From Gammaproteobacteria bacterium (GTDB taxonomy: Bacteria > Pseudomonadota > Gammaproteobacteria > GCA-2400775), in NCBI GenBank assembly GCA_016765075.1, contig JAESQP010000090.1:1-40759 (forward strand): DNA of 40,759 nt, in the 5' to 3' direction. Shown here piece by piece: positions 9,849-18,377 of the stretch. Position numbers and translations under genes: made by a program. The notes under the pieces were generated by a model. The model ran no database searches. It worked only from the letters and a program-made list of their open reading frames with translations, and was not told the DNA's origin. The first letter of the stretch is position 1; every line of letters begins with the position of its first letter.

Positions 9849-10460
9849 CTAATTTATCTGCAATACTACGGTTTCAATATCATTATCTTGTAATCGATAG
9901 CGTACCGTATTCACTTTATCGAGCCTATCGAACGGTCCGACCCGAACGCGATGCCAAGCGACCTTGTCATTAATTTTTACAGTTTCGATATTTGCTGTGA
10001 CACCAATTAAGGCCAACCGTGCTTTAAGTTGATCGGCCTGTTTAAAGGTTTTAAAGGCGCCCGCTTGTAATAAGTAATTGCCACCCTTATCAGCATCGGG
10101 AATTGGCGCAACTTTTTTTGGCTGACTTTTTATAATTTGTTCATCAGGGATGATTATTTCACGTTCAGGTAATAAGTGATAAAAATCAAACCGCGGCTTC
10201 TCGGCTACTTTTTGTTTAGCTACGCTGGTTTTCTTTTTTGTGGCAGGTTTGGCTTTTTGCTTGGTCGCAGGTTCAACAGCGGTATTGTCAAGGTTAGCTT
10301 CGGTGCGCGTATAGAGATAAGCGGCCAGTGCTACGATTAAGCCTAGTATTAAGCCAATTAGTAGCCATAACCATGGTGGTGTTGGCTTATTGCGTTGGCC
10401 GGCGCGTCGATTAGTACTGCGGCGGGCTTGTTTTTTTCGAGCTTTAGGTTTGGTTGCCAT
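9849..10460 (-). CDS. SPOR-domain membrane protein (FtsN-like)
   Basis: 203 residues: a very basic cytoplasmic N-terminus (KPKARKKQARRSTNRRAGQR), one membrane helix at about 29-49 (WLWLLIGLILGLIVALAAYL), a Lys/Ala/Pro-rich periplasmic linker, and a C-terminal SPOR domain (YLLQAGAFKTFKQADQLKARLALIG ... WHRVRVGPF). SPOR domains bind denuded septal peptidoglycan, and this architecture is that of FtsN-type division proteins. The gene begins 2 bp after argS; the argS-SPOR order is common in gammaproteobacteria and supports co-transcription. Confidence 0.88.
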   Translation of the reverse strand: MATKPKARKKQARRSTNRRAGQRNKPTPPWLWLLIGLILGLIVALAAYLYTRTEANLDNTAVEPATKQKAKPATKKKTSVAKQKVAEKPRFDFYHLLPEREIIIPDEQIIKSQPKKVAPIPDADKGGNYLLQAGAFKTFKQADQLKARLALIGVTANIETVKINDKVAWHRVRVGPFDRLDKVNTVRYRLQDNDIETVVLQIN

Positions 10461-10462
10461 GC

Positions 10463-12211
10463 TTACATCGATTTGGGTGCTGAGACACCCAGCAACGTTA
10501 GGCCATTCTTCAACACCTGAGCTACTGCGTTGATTAGTGTTAGGCGTGCATTACGTATTGCATGGTCATCGACTAAAAAGGCATGAGCGTTGTAATAGCT
10601 GTGAAAGTCGCCGGCTAATTGCCTTAGATAATTTGCTAGCTGATGTGGTTCGCGTTGTAAGGCGCTATTGAGAACGATCTCTGGATAGCGGGAAAGAGTC
10701 ATCATAATATCGATTTCGTGCTTTTCTTTTAATGGTGTTAAGGTAACACTGGTATCGAGCGGACTAAAACTCTTTTCCACCAATTTATTCATGGCCGTAG
10801 AAATTCTTGCATAGGCATATTGAATATAAAACACCGGGTTTTCGTTAGATTGTGATTTAGCCAAATCAAGATCGAAATCCATGTGTTGTTCAGTGCGGCG
10901 CATGACATAGAAAAACCGCGCAGCATCATTACCCACTTCTTCACGTAGTTCACGTAAAGTGACGAAAGAGCCACTGCGCGTCGACATGGCAACTTTTTTG
11001 CCATGTCGAAATAAGTTAGCAAATTGCACCAGCAAGACTTCCAGTCTTTTTGGGTCTTCCCCTGTTGCTTGAATGGCGGCTTTAACGCGCGCGATATAAC
11101 CGTGGTGATCGGCACCCCAGATATTAATGACGTGGTCATAACCGCGGCTGTATTTTTCCAGGTGATAGGCAATATCGGAGGCAAAATAGGTGGGCGCGCC
11201 GTTATCGCGCAATACCACACGATCTTTTTCATCACCAAAGTCACTGGACTTAAACCATAGGGCGCCTTCTTTCTTGTAAATAGTGTTAGCACCTTTTAAC
11301 CGTTCTATGGCTTTGTCAATGGCCTGGCTGTTGACTAGAGAGCGTTCTGAAAACCATTGTTCATATTCAACGCCAAATTCAGTCAGGTCTTCACGGATGT
11401 CACTCAGAATCACATCTAATCCGGCTTGATGAAAAATGAAGTAATCCTCGTCGAGCAATGCTTTGGCATTATTAATCAGCCCGTCAATATGTGCTTCTTT
11501 ATTGCCACCGGCGGGTTCATCAGCCGGTACTTTATCAAAGACTTGCGCTGCGCTGATTTTTAAACTATCGCCTTTGTCTTTAAAGACATTTGCCGCGATG
11601 TCATGGATGTAATCACCTTGATAACCATTGCTGGGAAATGTCAGCGTTTCACCACAAGCCTCTAAATAGCGTAGCCAAATGCTGGTCGCGAGAATATCCA
11701 TCTGTCGCCCGGCATCATTAACATAATACTCACGTTCAACCGTGTAACCGATAGCGGTGAGTAAATTAGCCAGTGTCGCGCCATAGGCCGCGCCACGGCC
11801 ATGGCCAACATGCAAAGGTCCGGTTGGGTTGGCTGAGACAAATTCGAGCTGAATTTTTTTGCCCTGACCATGGTTGCTCAAGCCATAATTTTCTGCCTGA
11901 GTCAGAATTTCACCGACGACGCCATGAGCAACGTCGGGCTTGAGGTGGAAATTAATAAACCCTGGGCCAGCAATTTCCGCTTTCTCGATAATCGCGTTAT
12001 CAGGCAAGGCATCGATAATTAGCTGTGCTAGCTCACGTGGATTACGGCGAGCGACCTTAGTTAGCGTCATTGCCATATTGGTCGCGAAATCACCATGTGT
12101 TTTATCACGCGTGGCTTCAATATGGATGGGATGATTGTCGGGGCTGAGCTCGAGATCAGCGCTAATTTTCTCTAGGGCGCTGGTCAACAGTGCCTGGATC
12201 TGGTGTTTCAT
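10463..12211 (-). CDS. argS: Arginyl-tRNA synthetase
   Basis: 582 residues, full length for the class Ia enzyme that charges tRNA-Arg. The N-terminal Add-1 domain (first ~110 residues) recognises the tRNA D-loop; the HIGH signature appears as HVGHGR at 134-139 within FVSANPTGPLHVGHGR; the KMSKS-like loop is KKVAMSTRSGSFVTL; and the C-terminal anticodon-binding (DALR) domain ends in NGLTLLGVSAPKSM. It sits between priA and the SPOR gene, all on the minus strand; 105 bp separate it from priA. Confidence 0.97.
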   Translation of the reverse strand: MKHQIQALLTSALEKISADLELSPDNHPIHIEATRDKTHGDFATNMAMTLTKVARRNPRELAQLIIDALPDNAIIEKAEIAGPGFINFHLKPDVAHGVVGEILTQAENYGLSNHGQGKKIQLEFVSANPTGPLHVGHGRGAAYGATLANLLTAIGYTVEREYYVNDAGRQMDILATSIWLRYLEACGETLTFPSNGYQGDYIHDIAANVFKDKGDSLKISAAQVFDKVPADEPAGGNKEAHIDGLINNAKALLDEDYFIFHQAGLDVILSDIREDLTEFGVEYEQWFSERSLVNSQAIDKAIERLKGANTIYKKEGALWFKSSDFGDEKDRVVLRDNGAPTYFASDIAYHLEKYSRGYDHVINIWGADHHGYIARVKAAIQATGEDPKRLEVLLVQFANLFRHGKKVAMSTRSGSFVTLRELREEVGNDAARFFYVMRRTEQHMDFDLDLAKSQSNENPVFYIQYAYARISTAMNKLVEKSFSPLDTSVTLTPLKEKHEIDIMMTLSRYPEIVLNSALQREPHQLANYLRQLAGDFHSYYNAHAFLVDDHAIRNARLTLINAVAQVLKNGLTLLGVSAPKSM

Positions 12212-12316
12212 TAAAGCTTAAGTGTCCATAAAGCGAGAAGTACAACGGACTATTATGCCGCGCCTGTTAATGAGTGCAAGTGTGGTGCTATGAATTATAG
12301 CCATGTGACTTTACTG

Positions 12317-14524
12317 CTAATTCATATCCATTGGGTCAACATCGATTGACCAGCGCACTTTTCTTGCCAATTTTATAGTCGAAAGCTGGCGTACCCATTG
12401 ATAAAGCAGCTGGTGCAAGCTGCGCCTGTCGTTGGCTTGTATGAGTAGCTGGGCACGGAAACGTCCTGCGCGCTTTGTCATGGGTGCGGGGATCGGGCCG
12501 AGTAAACTGATTTCATTTGCTGCGAATGATTCGGCATGTTCTTTTGCGCATTGTAAAAACTGTAGAGGTGCTGCTTCATCGACTGCCTCGGCACGTAATA
12601 AGGCCATATGGCTAAAGGGCGGCAGTTCGGCAGCGCGACGCTCGAGGGTTAATTGTTTACTGAATGCGCGGTAGCCTTCACTAATCAGTGTTTGTAGTAA
12701 AGGATGTTGTGGATGATGCGTTTGGATAAGCACGTGACCGGCTTTGTCGCTACGCCCAGCGCGCCCAGCAACTTGTACGACAAGCTGTGCTAGGTGTTCT
12801 AGCGCGCGAAAGTCTGTGGCGAATAGGCCTTGGTCGGCGTTAAGAATTGCAGCCAGTGTGATATTGGGTAGATGATGGCCTTTGGCAATCATTTGCGTAC
12901 CAACCAGTATATCGCCTTGCCCGGTTTCGATTTGCTTGAGCAGCTTGTTCATCGCACCTTTTTGTTGGGTGGTATCGCGATCAATGCGAATAATGCGCTG
13001 ATCGGGGAAGAGTGTTTTCAAGGTGTCTTCAATTTGTTCGGTACCAAAGCCGAGGGTAGTCAGCTCCTCACTTTGGCAATCACTACAGCGTTTGTCGAGT
13101 GCGCGTTGTGAGCCACAATGATGACAGCGTAGGCAGTGTTTGGCGTGGTGCACGGTCATATTGGCATCGCAGCGCTGGCATTTGGCAATCCAGCCACAGT
13201 CATGGCAGAACAAAACTGGGGCATAGCCACGACGATTGACAAATAAAAGTATCTGTTCACCTTTTGCCAAAGTTGCTTGCATGTGGGCAATCAACATGGG
13301 TGATAAGGCCCCCTTGAGTGCCTGGCGACGCATGTCGATAAGGCCGATGGTAGGTGGTTTTGCATTACCGCCGCGTTCGGGTAGGTGCAACCATTGATAG
13401 CGTTTGCAGCGCGCGTTTTCGCTCGATTCCAAGGATGGTGTGGCAGAACCCAGCACGATGGGGAGATTGAGTTGCTGTGCACGACGAATAGCAATGTCAC
13501 GCGCATGGTAGCGAAAACCATCTTGCTGTTTGAAGGAGAGGTCGTGTTCTTCATCAACAATAATCAGGCCGGGATTGGCCAAGGGTAAAAATACGGCGGA
13601 GCGAGTGCCAACGATGATCTTGGCTTTGCCGCTGGCGGCAGCTTGCCAGGCGCGCGCGCGTTCGCTGTCGTTAAGACCGGAATGGTAGGCAACAAAGTTG
13701 TGATGAAAACGCTGCTGCACGCGCTGTGTTAATTGTGGGGTGAGGCCAATTTCGGGCACGAGTAGTAGGCATTGTTTGTTGTCATCTAAAGCGGCTTGCA
13801 TGGCCTCGAAATAGACCTCCGTTTTACCGCTACCGGTCACGCCTTCGAGCAGCAAGCAGCTAAAGCCGCTGAGCTGTTGGCGTATTTGCGTGATGGCTGT
13901 TTGTTGGTGGCTGTTTAGCTGAATGTCTGACGTGTTAATTTTTGTACTAATCTTAGGCTCGCAGCGTTGAACCAACTGTTTATCGATCAGTATTTTTAAA
14001 ATTGCTTGCCAGGAAAATGTACAGTTTTGCAGTTCAGTGCGGCTTAACATGAAATGGTTGGCGTGCTGAAACTGTTGCAGTAATGTTTGTTGGCGTGGTG
14101 CACGAGCCAGTGATTGGCACTCACAATCTTGGCCGGCCTGGGTTAAAGACCAGTGGTTGTCAGTGGCCTTGCTGACCTCTTGGTCGCGGCGTAGCAGGGT
14201 AGGTAGCGCAGTGGCTAAGACTTCACCTAAAGGGTGATGGTAGTAATCTGCGGCCCAACGACACAGCGTGAGTAATTCTTGTGGCATGCTGTCGCCATCA
14301 AGGCAACGAATGGCGCGACGCAGCCGTTCTCGGGGAATTTCGCTTTTTGCTGCCGTTTCAATCAAGACACCAAAGCGTGTGTTTTTGGCAAAGGGAATTT
14401 CAACTCGACTACCCACTGATAGATTGGAAATATCTGTGTCAATGGGTGCTAAATAGTCGAACAAGCGATACAGCGGCGTGGCGACTGCGATGCGTAAAAT
14501 GATGTCATTTTTTGTTGACTTCAT
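12317..14524 (-). CDS. priA: Primosomal protein N' (replication restart helicase PriA)
   Basis: 735 residues. The N-terminal 3'-DNA-binding domain (LRIAVATPLYRLFDYLAP) is followed by a winged helix and the helicase core with Walker A GVTGSGKTE at about 228-236, DEEH box (IIVDEEHDLSFKQQDGFRYHARD) and motif VI region VVQVAGRAGRSDKAG. Eight cysteines in the zinc-binding insert (CHDCGWIAKCQRCD, CLRCHHCG, CSDC) are all present. PriA reloads the replisome at collapsed forks. No clear Shine-Dalgarno precedes the ATG. Upstream lies the DnaA-box-rich AT block at 14525-14857. Confidence 0.97.
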   Translation of the reverse strand: MKSTKNDIILRIAVATPLYRLFDYLAPIDTDISNLSVGSRVEIPFAKNTRFGVLIETAAKSEIPRERLRRAIRCLDGDSMPQELLTLCRWAADYYHHPLGEVLATALPTLLRRDQEVSKATDNHWSLTQAGQDCECQSLARAPRQQTLLQQFQHANHFMLSRTELQNCTFSWQAILKILIDKQLVQRCEPKISTKINTSDIQLNSHQQTAITQIRQQLSGFSCLLLEGVTGSGKTEVYFEAMQAALDDNKQCLLLVPEIGLTPQLTQRVQQRFHHNFVAYHSGLNDSERARAWQAAASGKAKIIVGTRSAVFLPLANPGLIIVDEEHDLSFKQQDGFRYHARDIAIRRAQQLNLPIVLGSATPSLESSENARCKRYQWLHLPERGGNAKPPTIGLIDMRRQALKGALSPMLIAHMQATLAKGEQILLFVNRRGYAPVLFCHDCGWIAKCQRCDANMTVHHAKHCLRCHHCGSQRALDKRCSDCQSEELTTLGFGTEQIEDTLKTLFPDQRIIRIDRDTTQQKGAMNKLLKQIETGQGDILVGTQMIAKGHHLPNITLAAILNADQGLFATDFRALEHLAQLVVQVAGRAGRSDKAGHVLIQTHHPQHPLLQTLISEGYRAFSKQLTLERRAAELPPFSHMALLRAEAVDEAAPLQFLQCAKEHAESFAANEISLLGPIPAPMTKRAGRFRAQLLIQANDRRSLHQLLYQWVRQLSTIKLARKVRWSIDVDPMDMN

Positions 14525-14857
14525 GGCTAAAATGATGGTTGTGGCTGGTCAAGGTTGACGTAAATCATTGTTTTTTTCGCTAAGTGATTGTTCGTTAGTG
14601 TTATCCACAAAATCTGTGGATAAGTCTGTGGATTAACTGCAATGTACAGTATAAAACAGTGGTTTTTATACTGCTTGTTACAAATTGGTTATAAATTGAT
14701 CGATATATAAATATATTAAAAATCAATGACTTACATTTACATTAAATATAGCGGTAGTTTTTATAGAAAAATCGCTTGAAAATTTTTTAAATTTCTGCAG
14801 GTGTGCATAACTCACCGCAAAAACCTATTTAAGACAAGCAATGAGTGTATTTTGGTG
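14525..14857. promoter_or_regulatory. Origin-like region: DnaA boxes, IHF consensus and AT-rich block
   Basis: This 333-bp non-coding stretch between hemJ and priA has no supportable gene. It contains TTATCCACA at 14601-14609 (perfect DnaA box), its inverse TGTGGATAA at 14615-14623, TGTGGATTA at 14627-14635 (one mismatch), and TGTGCATAA at 14802-14810 (fits the relaxed consensus). Between them are about 160 bp of strongly AT-rich DNA, including 14697-14722 and 14779-14793, and an exact IHF consensus at 14721-14733. The combination resembles a replication origin with an unwinding element, but could also be DnaA control of priA or a DnaA-titration site. Confidence 0.55.
14721..14733 (+). promoter_or_regulatory. 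IHF consensus site
   Basis: AATCAATGACTTA fits WATCAANNNNTTR exactly. It lies in the AT-rich block between the DnaA boxes at 14601-14635 and 14802-14810. Nearly the same word occurs twice in the nrdJa control region. Confidence 0.5.
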
Positions 14858-15280
14858 CTAAAAGGGTTTGACCACGACCAAGATAATAATAGCGATGAGG
14901 CCGAGCACGGGGATTTCGTTGAGCCAGCGGTAAAAGACGTGACTATGCTGATTATTGTCGAGCTTGAACACAGTATAGAGCTTGCCGCAGTAGAAGTGAT
15001 AAACCACCAGTAGCAGCACTAAAAAGAGCTTTAAATGCAGCCATAAGTCGCCAGAATACGCCGACCAAACCGTACTTAATAGCCAGCCGCCGGAAATCAG
15101 CGTTAGCACCATGCCAGGCGTCATGATGCCAAAATAGAGTTTGCGCTCCATGATTTTGAAGCGCTCGATGCTGGTCGCATCGTCGGCCCGAGCGTGGTAG
15201 ACATAGAGGCGTGGCAAATAAAATAGCCCAGCAAACCAGGTTACCATAAAAATAACATGAAAGGCTTTAACCCATTCCAT
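14858..15280 (-). CDS. hemJ: HemJ-type protoporphyrinogen IX oxidase / CopD-family membrane protein
   Basis: 140 residues with four predicted membrane helices, starting MEWVKAFHVIFMVTWFAGLFYLPR with AGGAAAG 7 bases upstream. The conserved histidine in helix 1 (AFHVIFMVTWFAG), the RLYVYH motif, and the ERKLYFGIMTPGMVLTL segment are those of the HemJ (UPF0093) family, which oxidises protoporphyrinogen IX in bacteria lacking HemG or HemY. No other heme gene is nearby. Same strand as, and 63 bp downstream of, the histidine phosphatase. Confidence 0.88.
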   Translation of the reverse strand: MEWVKAFHVIFMVTWFAGLFYLPRLYVYHARADDATSIERFKIMERKLYFGIMTPGMVLTLISGGWLLSTVWSAYSGDLWLHLKLFLVLLLVVYHFYCGKLYTVFKLDNNQHSHVFYRWLNEIPVLGLIAIIILVVVKPF

Positions 15281-15343
15281 CAGTAGCTTTCCTCATAATG
15301 AATGATCCGGGGCACTGGTGTAGCACGGCTTCAATATGGCGCA

Positions 15344-15898
15344 TTACATTTGATATACCCCATACTCCCAGTAATTACTACCCGGCTTTGAAGGGCCCGC
15401 CCAGTTTCTGGACAGTAATTCTTTGGCTATGAAATAATTTATAAGGGCATGCCCTACCAGTAATACGCTTTCATGGGTATGGGTTATTTCTATCAAAGTC
15501 GATGCTGCCAGTTTTGCTCTTTTCTTCGCCATCGATAGCGACTCTTCATTTTGAGAAAAGCCGAAAACTGACATACACCGTAGTAAAACAGCCCAGGTAC
15601 TCACTGACATTTTCACGGAGCCACTGTTAAAATGAGGTAGGCTCACTTCCCGAAATACAGCATCAATTTTATGAATATCTATAAATCCAAGTGCCTTTGC
15701 AGATTCGATTGAACGACATAAATCACTGCACACGACTACATTGCATAATACTGCTTTTTCTTTTGCAACGGTTGGTGGTTCTGCGGATATACCTGAAAGA
15801 TCATAATTTCTAATGATCTTTTTAATATCACGAGACCGCACTTTTCCTGCTAGCTCAAACGCCGGTTTTCCATGTCGAAGTAAAGTAATTTCTGCCAT
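15344..15898 (-). CDS. Histidine phosphatase family protein
   Basis: 184 residues. The phosphoglycerate-mutase-like signature is at the N-terminus as LLRHGKP (RHG, catalytic His9) and the second active-site histidine is in LLVGHALINYF. The arginine of VVCSDLCRSIESAKALG is in the place of the usual SxxxRaxxTA motif. Substrate is unknown and the family includes phosphoprotein (SixA) and sugar-phosphate phosphatases. It starts 11 bp after the epimerase stop, so probably shares its transcript. Base composition here is slightly more A/T than in the neighbours, and several residues between the motifs are cysteines. Confidence 0.8.
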   Translation of the reverse strand: MAEITLLRHGKPAFELAGKVRSRDIKKIIRNYDLSGISAEPPTVAKEKAVLCNVVVCSDLCRSIESAKALGFIDIHKIDAVFREVSLPHFNSGSVKMSVSTWAVLLRCMSVFGFSQNEESLSMAKKRAKLAASTLIEITHTHESVLLVGHALINYFIAKELLSRNWAGPSKPGSNYWEYGVYQM

Positions 15899-15909
15899 GT
15901 TGCAGTGAT

Positions 15910-16794
15910 TTAATAATCTTTTTCTTTTTGTTTAAAACAATCGGCAAGACCCGATGCCAAATCAGGAAAGCGCAAGTTGACGCCTAAATGTTCACGCAGC
16001 CGTGTGTTATCAATGCGCCGTGATTCAGATAAATAAGACAGCATGGCTGGTGATAATTCAACTTTGGCTTGCTCCAGGCTAATCGTCTTTGGCCTGGGCA
16101 AGCCTGCGTAATCGGCGACAGCATTAAAATAATCGGTCATAGTGGATGGTTGATTATCGTTAACGTTATACAAGGCATAAGGCGCGTCTATTTTAGCAGC
16201 TTGCAGACAAGCGCTGACGAGGTCATCGACGTGAATGCGATTGCTGTACGGTGCTTCTTCGCTGTGTACTACGGGCTTAGCCAGCCTTGCCTCAGGTGTG
16301 CGACCAGGCCCATAAATCCCTGGTACACGTAGAGTGACGAAGGTGACCTTGTTTTGTCGGCACCAAGCCAATAATTGCTGCTCGGCGTCAAGACGTCGTT
16401 GTGCGCGATCACTTTGCGGATTGGTTGGACTGTCTTCTGTCACCCAGCCACCATCAGTATTACCGTAAACACCGGTAGTGCTAATCAATACAATACGTTC
16501 AGGTGGTGCTTGCTGACCCATAAGACGAAGGAACGTTTGCAACCGTTGGTCAACAGTGCCACTGGCTGGCGGTGGCACATGATAATGAATCACCGCGTTA
16601 GTACAATTAAGTTTGATATTGTTTGTCGTACGATCAAGGTCTAGTTGCTCGCATATAATGCCTGCACGCGTTAATTGTTGCGCCTTATCAGCACGCGTGA
16701 CAGTTGCGGTAACGGTTAAGCCGCTTTGTATTTCAGCATGAGCAAGTCGCTGCCCGACATAACCGCAGCCAATAATGATTCGGTGGTTACTCAT
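15910..16794 (-). CDS. NAD-dependent epimerase/dehydratase family protein (YeeZ-like extended SDR)
   Basis: 294 residues. A Rossmann nucleotide-binding motif appears at once as IIGCGYVGQRLA (GxGxxG). VLISTTGVYGNTDGGWVTEDSP provides the STTGVYG element of the atypical extended SDR group, and RVPGIYGPGR and NRIHVDDLVSACLQAA match the substrate-domain landmarks. The usual YxxxK is not evident: this is the normal situation for the YeeZ branch. Substrate unknown. It is first in a likely operon with the histidine phosphatase and perhaps hemJ; divergent from the gene at 16930. Confidence 0.85.
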   Translation of the reverse strand: MSNHRIIIGCGYVGQRLAHAEIQSGLTVTATVTRADKAQQLTRAGIICEQLDLDRTTNNIKLNCTNAVIHYHVPPPASGTVDQRLQTFLRLMGQQAPPERIVLISTTGVYGNTDGGWVTEDSPTNPQSDRAQRRLDAEQQLLAWCRQNKVTFVTLRVPGIYGPGRTPEARLAKPVVHSEEAPYSNRIHVDDLVSACLQAAKIDAPYALYNVNDNQPSTMTDYFNAVADYAGLPRPKTISLEQAKVELSPAMLSYLSESRRIDNTRLREHLGVNLRFPDLASGLADCFKQKEKDY

Positions 16795-16929
16795 AATAAA
16801 AGTCTGTCGATAGTGAGAATAACCCTGATAGTGCGACTATAAGGCATCTTTAAGATGTAAAGTCAGGGACAGTGTTTTTGTGCCGACATATTTACTGTAT
16901 TTATAGGCAGCATACAGGACAGCTCACAC

Positions 16930-17697
16930 ATGTTTCGTCAATTACGAATATTAGCGTTATTGTTATTGTTGTTTGGCGTTGCGCTCACTACATGGCAAAC
17001 AAAAATGCGTACCACCGACTGGGATGAGTCTTTGTGGATGGTGGTATATCCGATAAACGGCGATGGCAGCGACGCGTCACGCCGATATATTGAAGGCCTG
17101 AAAGAATCTACGTTTGAGCCCATAGAAAGTTTTCTTAAACGTGAGGCGAAACGTTATGGTGTTGCCATTGATCAGCCACTTATCGTTAAGTTATCTACTG
17201 AGCTTGATGAATTACCACCCGCACCGCCGCAATCGGCTAACCCACTTAGGGTCGCCTGGTGGAGTTTGAAAATGCGTTATTGGGCACTTACACATAATAA
17301 TTTTGACGGCCCATCGCCAGACATTCAAATGTTTGTGCTCTATCACGACCCAGATAAACAACAACAGTTAGCGCATTCCTTGGGGTTAGAGAAAGGCTTG
17401 ATTGGTGTCGTCAATGCTCATGCGGGTAAAAAAATGGCAGCAAGAAATAATGTCGTTATCGCGCATGAGATGTTACATACGGTAGGTGCGAGTGATAAAT
17501 ACGATGTGTCGAATAACTTGCCCATTTTCCCTGTCGGTTATGCCGAGCCTGATCGCAACCCTTTGCATCCGCAGCGTAAGGCAGAGGTCATGGCAGGCCG
17601 CATTCCACACTCAGCACGTAAGGCGGTGATGCCGCGGGGACTTAAATCGACAATGGTTGGTGAAACAACCGCAATAGAGATTAGGTGGCTACCTTAG
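16930..17697 (+). CDS. Predicted membrane-anchored zinc metallopeptidase, unknown family
   Basis: 255 residues beginning with a hydrophobic helix (ILALLLLLFGVALTTW) that could be a signal anchor, with AGGA about 10 bases upstream of the ATG. The rest has no other TM helix. The motif HEMLHTVGASDKYD (His179, Glu180, His183, possible third ligand Asp189 or Asp192) has the HExxH pattern and a following glycine that recall metzincin-like peptidases; NNVVIAHEMLHTVGA is flanked by a beta strand as in active-site helices. The C-terminal part contains GYAEPDRNPLHPQRKAEVMAGRIPHS. I do not recognise a named family. It is a single gene, convergent with the RHH regulator. Confidence 0.7.
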   Translation: MFRQLRILALLLLLFGVALTTWQTKMRTTDWDESLWMVVYPINGDGSDASRRYIEGLKESTFEPIESFLKREAKRYGVAIDQPLIVKLSTELDELPPAPPQSANPLRVAWWSLKMRYWALTHNNFDGPSPDIQMFVLYHDPDKQQQLAHSLGLEKGLIGVVNAHAGKKMAARNNVVIAHEMLHTVGASDKYDVSNNLPIFPVGYAEPDRNPLHPQRKAEVMAGRIPHSARKAVMPRGLKSTMVGETTAIEIRWLP

Positions 17698-17762
17698 CCC
17701 GCGTATTGCATTATATTAGAATGAATTATATTTTTTGCCAGGTAGGGTGCACTAGCTAACGT

Positions 17763-18137
17763 TTAGCTGATCAAGGCCATGATGGCGCGGCGCTTATTTT
17801 CAGGTAATTGTCGAAAAATAGCGACAAGTTGTTGTTCGTGGTTATCAAGTTCATTAATATAAGTTTTAGTAGGCTCTTGCACTCCGAGAGCCTGCCCCCC
17901 GTGTCCAGCACGGGGCAGGCTCCGAGAAAGCGTGGGGGTGCCTGGTAGCGAATCGGAGCTGTCCAGTAATATACGGTCGCCTAACAGTGTTTTTTCTAGC
18001 CGCATAATAATCTCCGCCGTCATACTACGGTGATTATTGGATGCAATTTCACGAATCTCTTCGCGCATTCCTTGCGGAAACCTCAGCACAAATTTAGGTG
18101 CCAACTCTGACGGGTAACGCTTGTGTCCTTCACTCAT
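17763..18137 (-). CDS. Arc-like ribbon-helix-helix DNA-binding protein with in-frame palindromic insert
   Basis: 124 residues. The N-terminal half (KFVLRFPQGMREEIREIAS, then NNHRSMTAEIIMRLEKTL) is the Arc/MetJ ribbon-helix-helix fold: the beta strand FVLRFP supplies the operator contacts. The C-terminus (NHEQQLVAIFRQLPENKRRAIMALI) is a helical segment. Between them a Gly/Pro/Arg-rich linker of about 22 residues, roughly SRSLPRAGHGGQALG, is encoded by a G/C-rich hairpin (17882-17926) unlike the surrounding DNA. Such proteins usually act as transcriptional repressors; the target is unknown and the gene may autoregulate. Confidence 0.78.
   Translation of the reverse strand: MSEGHKRYPSELAPKFVLRFPQGMREEIREIASNNHRSMTAEIIMRLEKTLLGDRILLDSSDSLPGTPTLSRSLPRAGHGGQALGVQEPTKTYINELDNHEQQLVAIFRQLPENKRRAIMALIS
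17882..17926. repeat. G/C-rich palindromic element inside the RHH gene
   Basis: AGCCTGCCCC...GTG pairs with CACGGGGCAGGCT around the 5-nt loop TCCAG, with two unpaired C residues in the left arm. The hairpin is bracketed by the 7-bp direct repeat CTCCGAG (17882-17888 and 17920-17926). It preserves the reading frame. Confidence 0.7.
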
Positions 18138-18377
18138 AAGCGAAGCATAGAGCTTAACAGTACCTGTTTTCTATAGTGTCAACTTGACATCATTCGTTTG
18201 TTTTGTTAAAGTGCTTGATAGCTATATCATTGATTTCTATGAGAATTTTCTTTATTCGCATAGTTGGGATTTTATTACATTAATGATCAGCTGCAATTAA
18301 ATTATTATACAAAAATAATTTAGCGTAATTATTGCAGGTGATTGGATATGTGTTTGTTTTTCCTAAGGAAGAAATGA

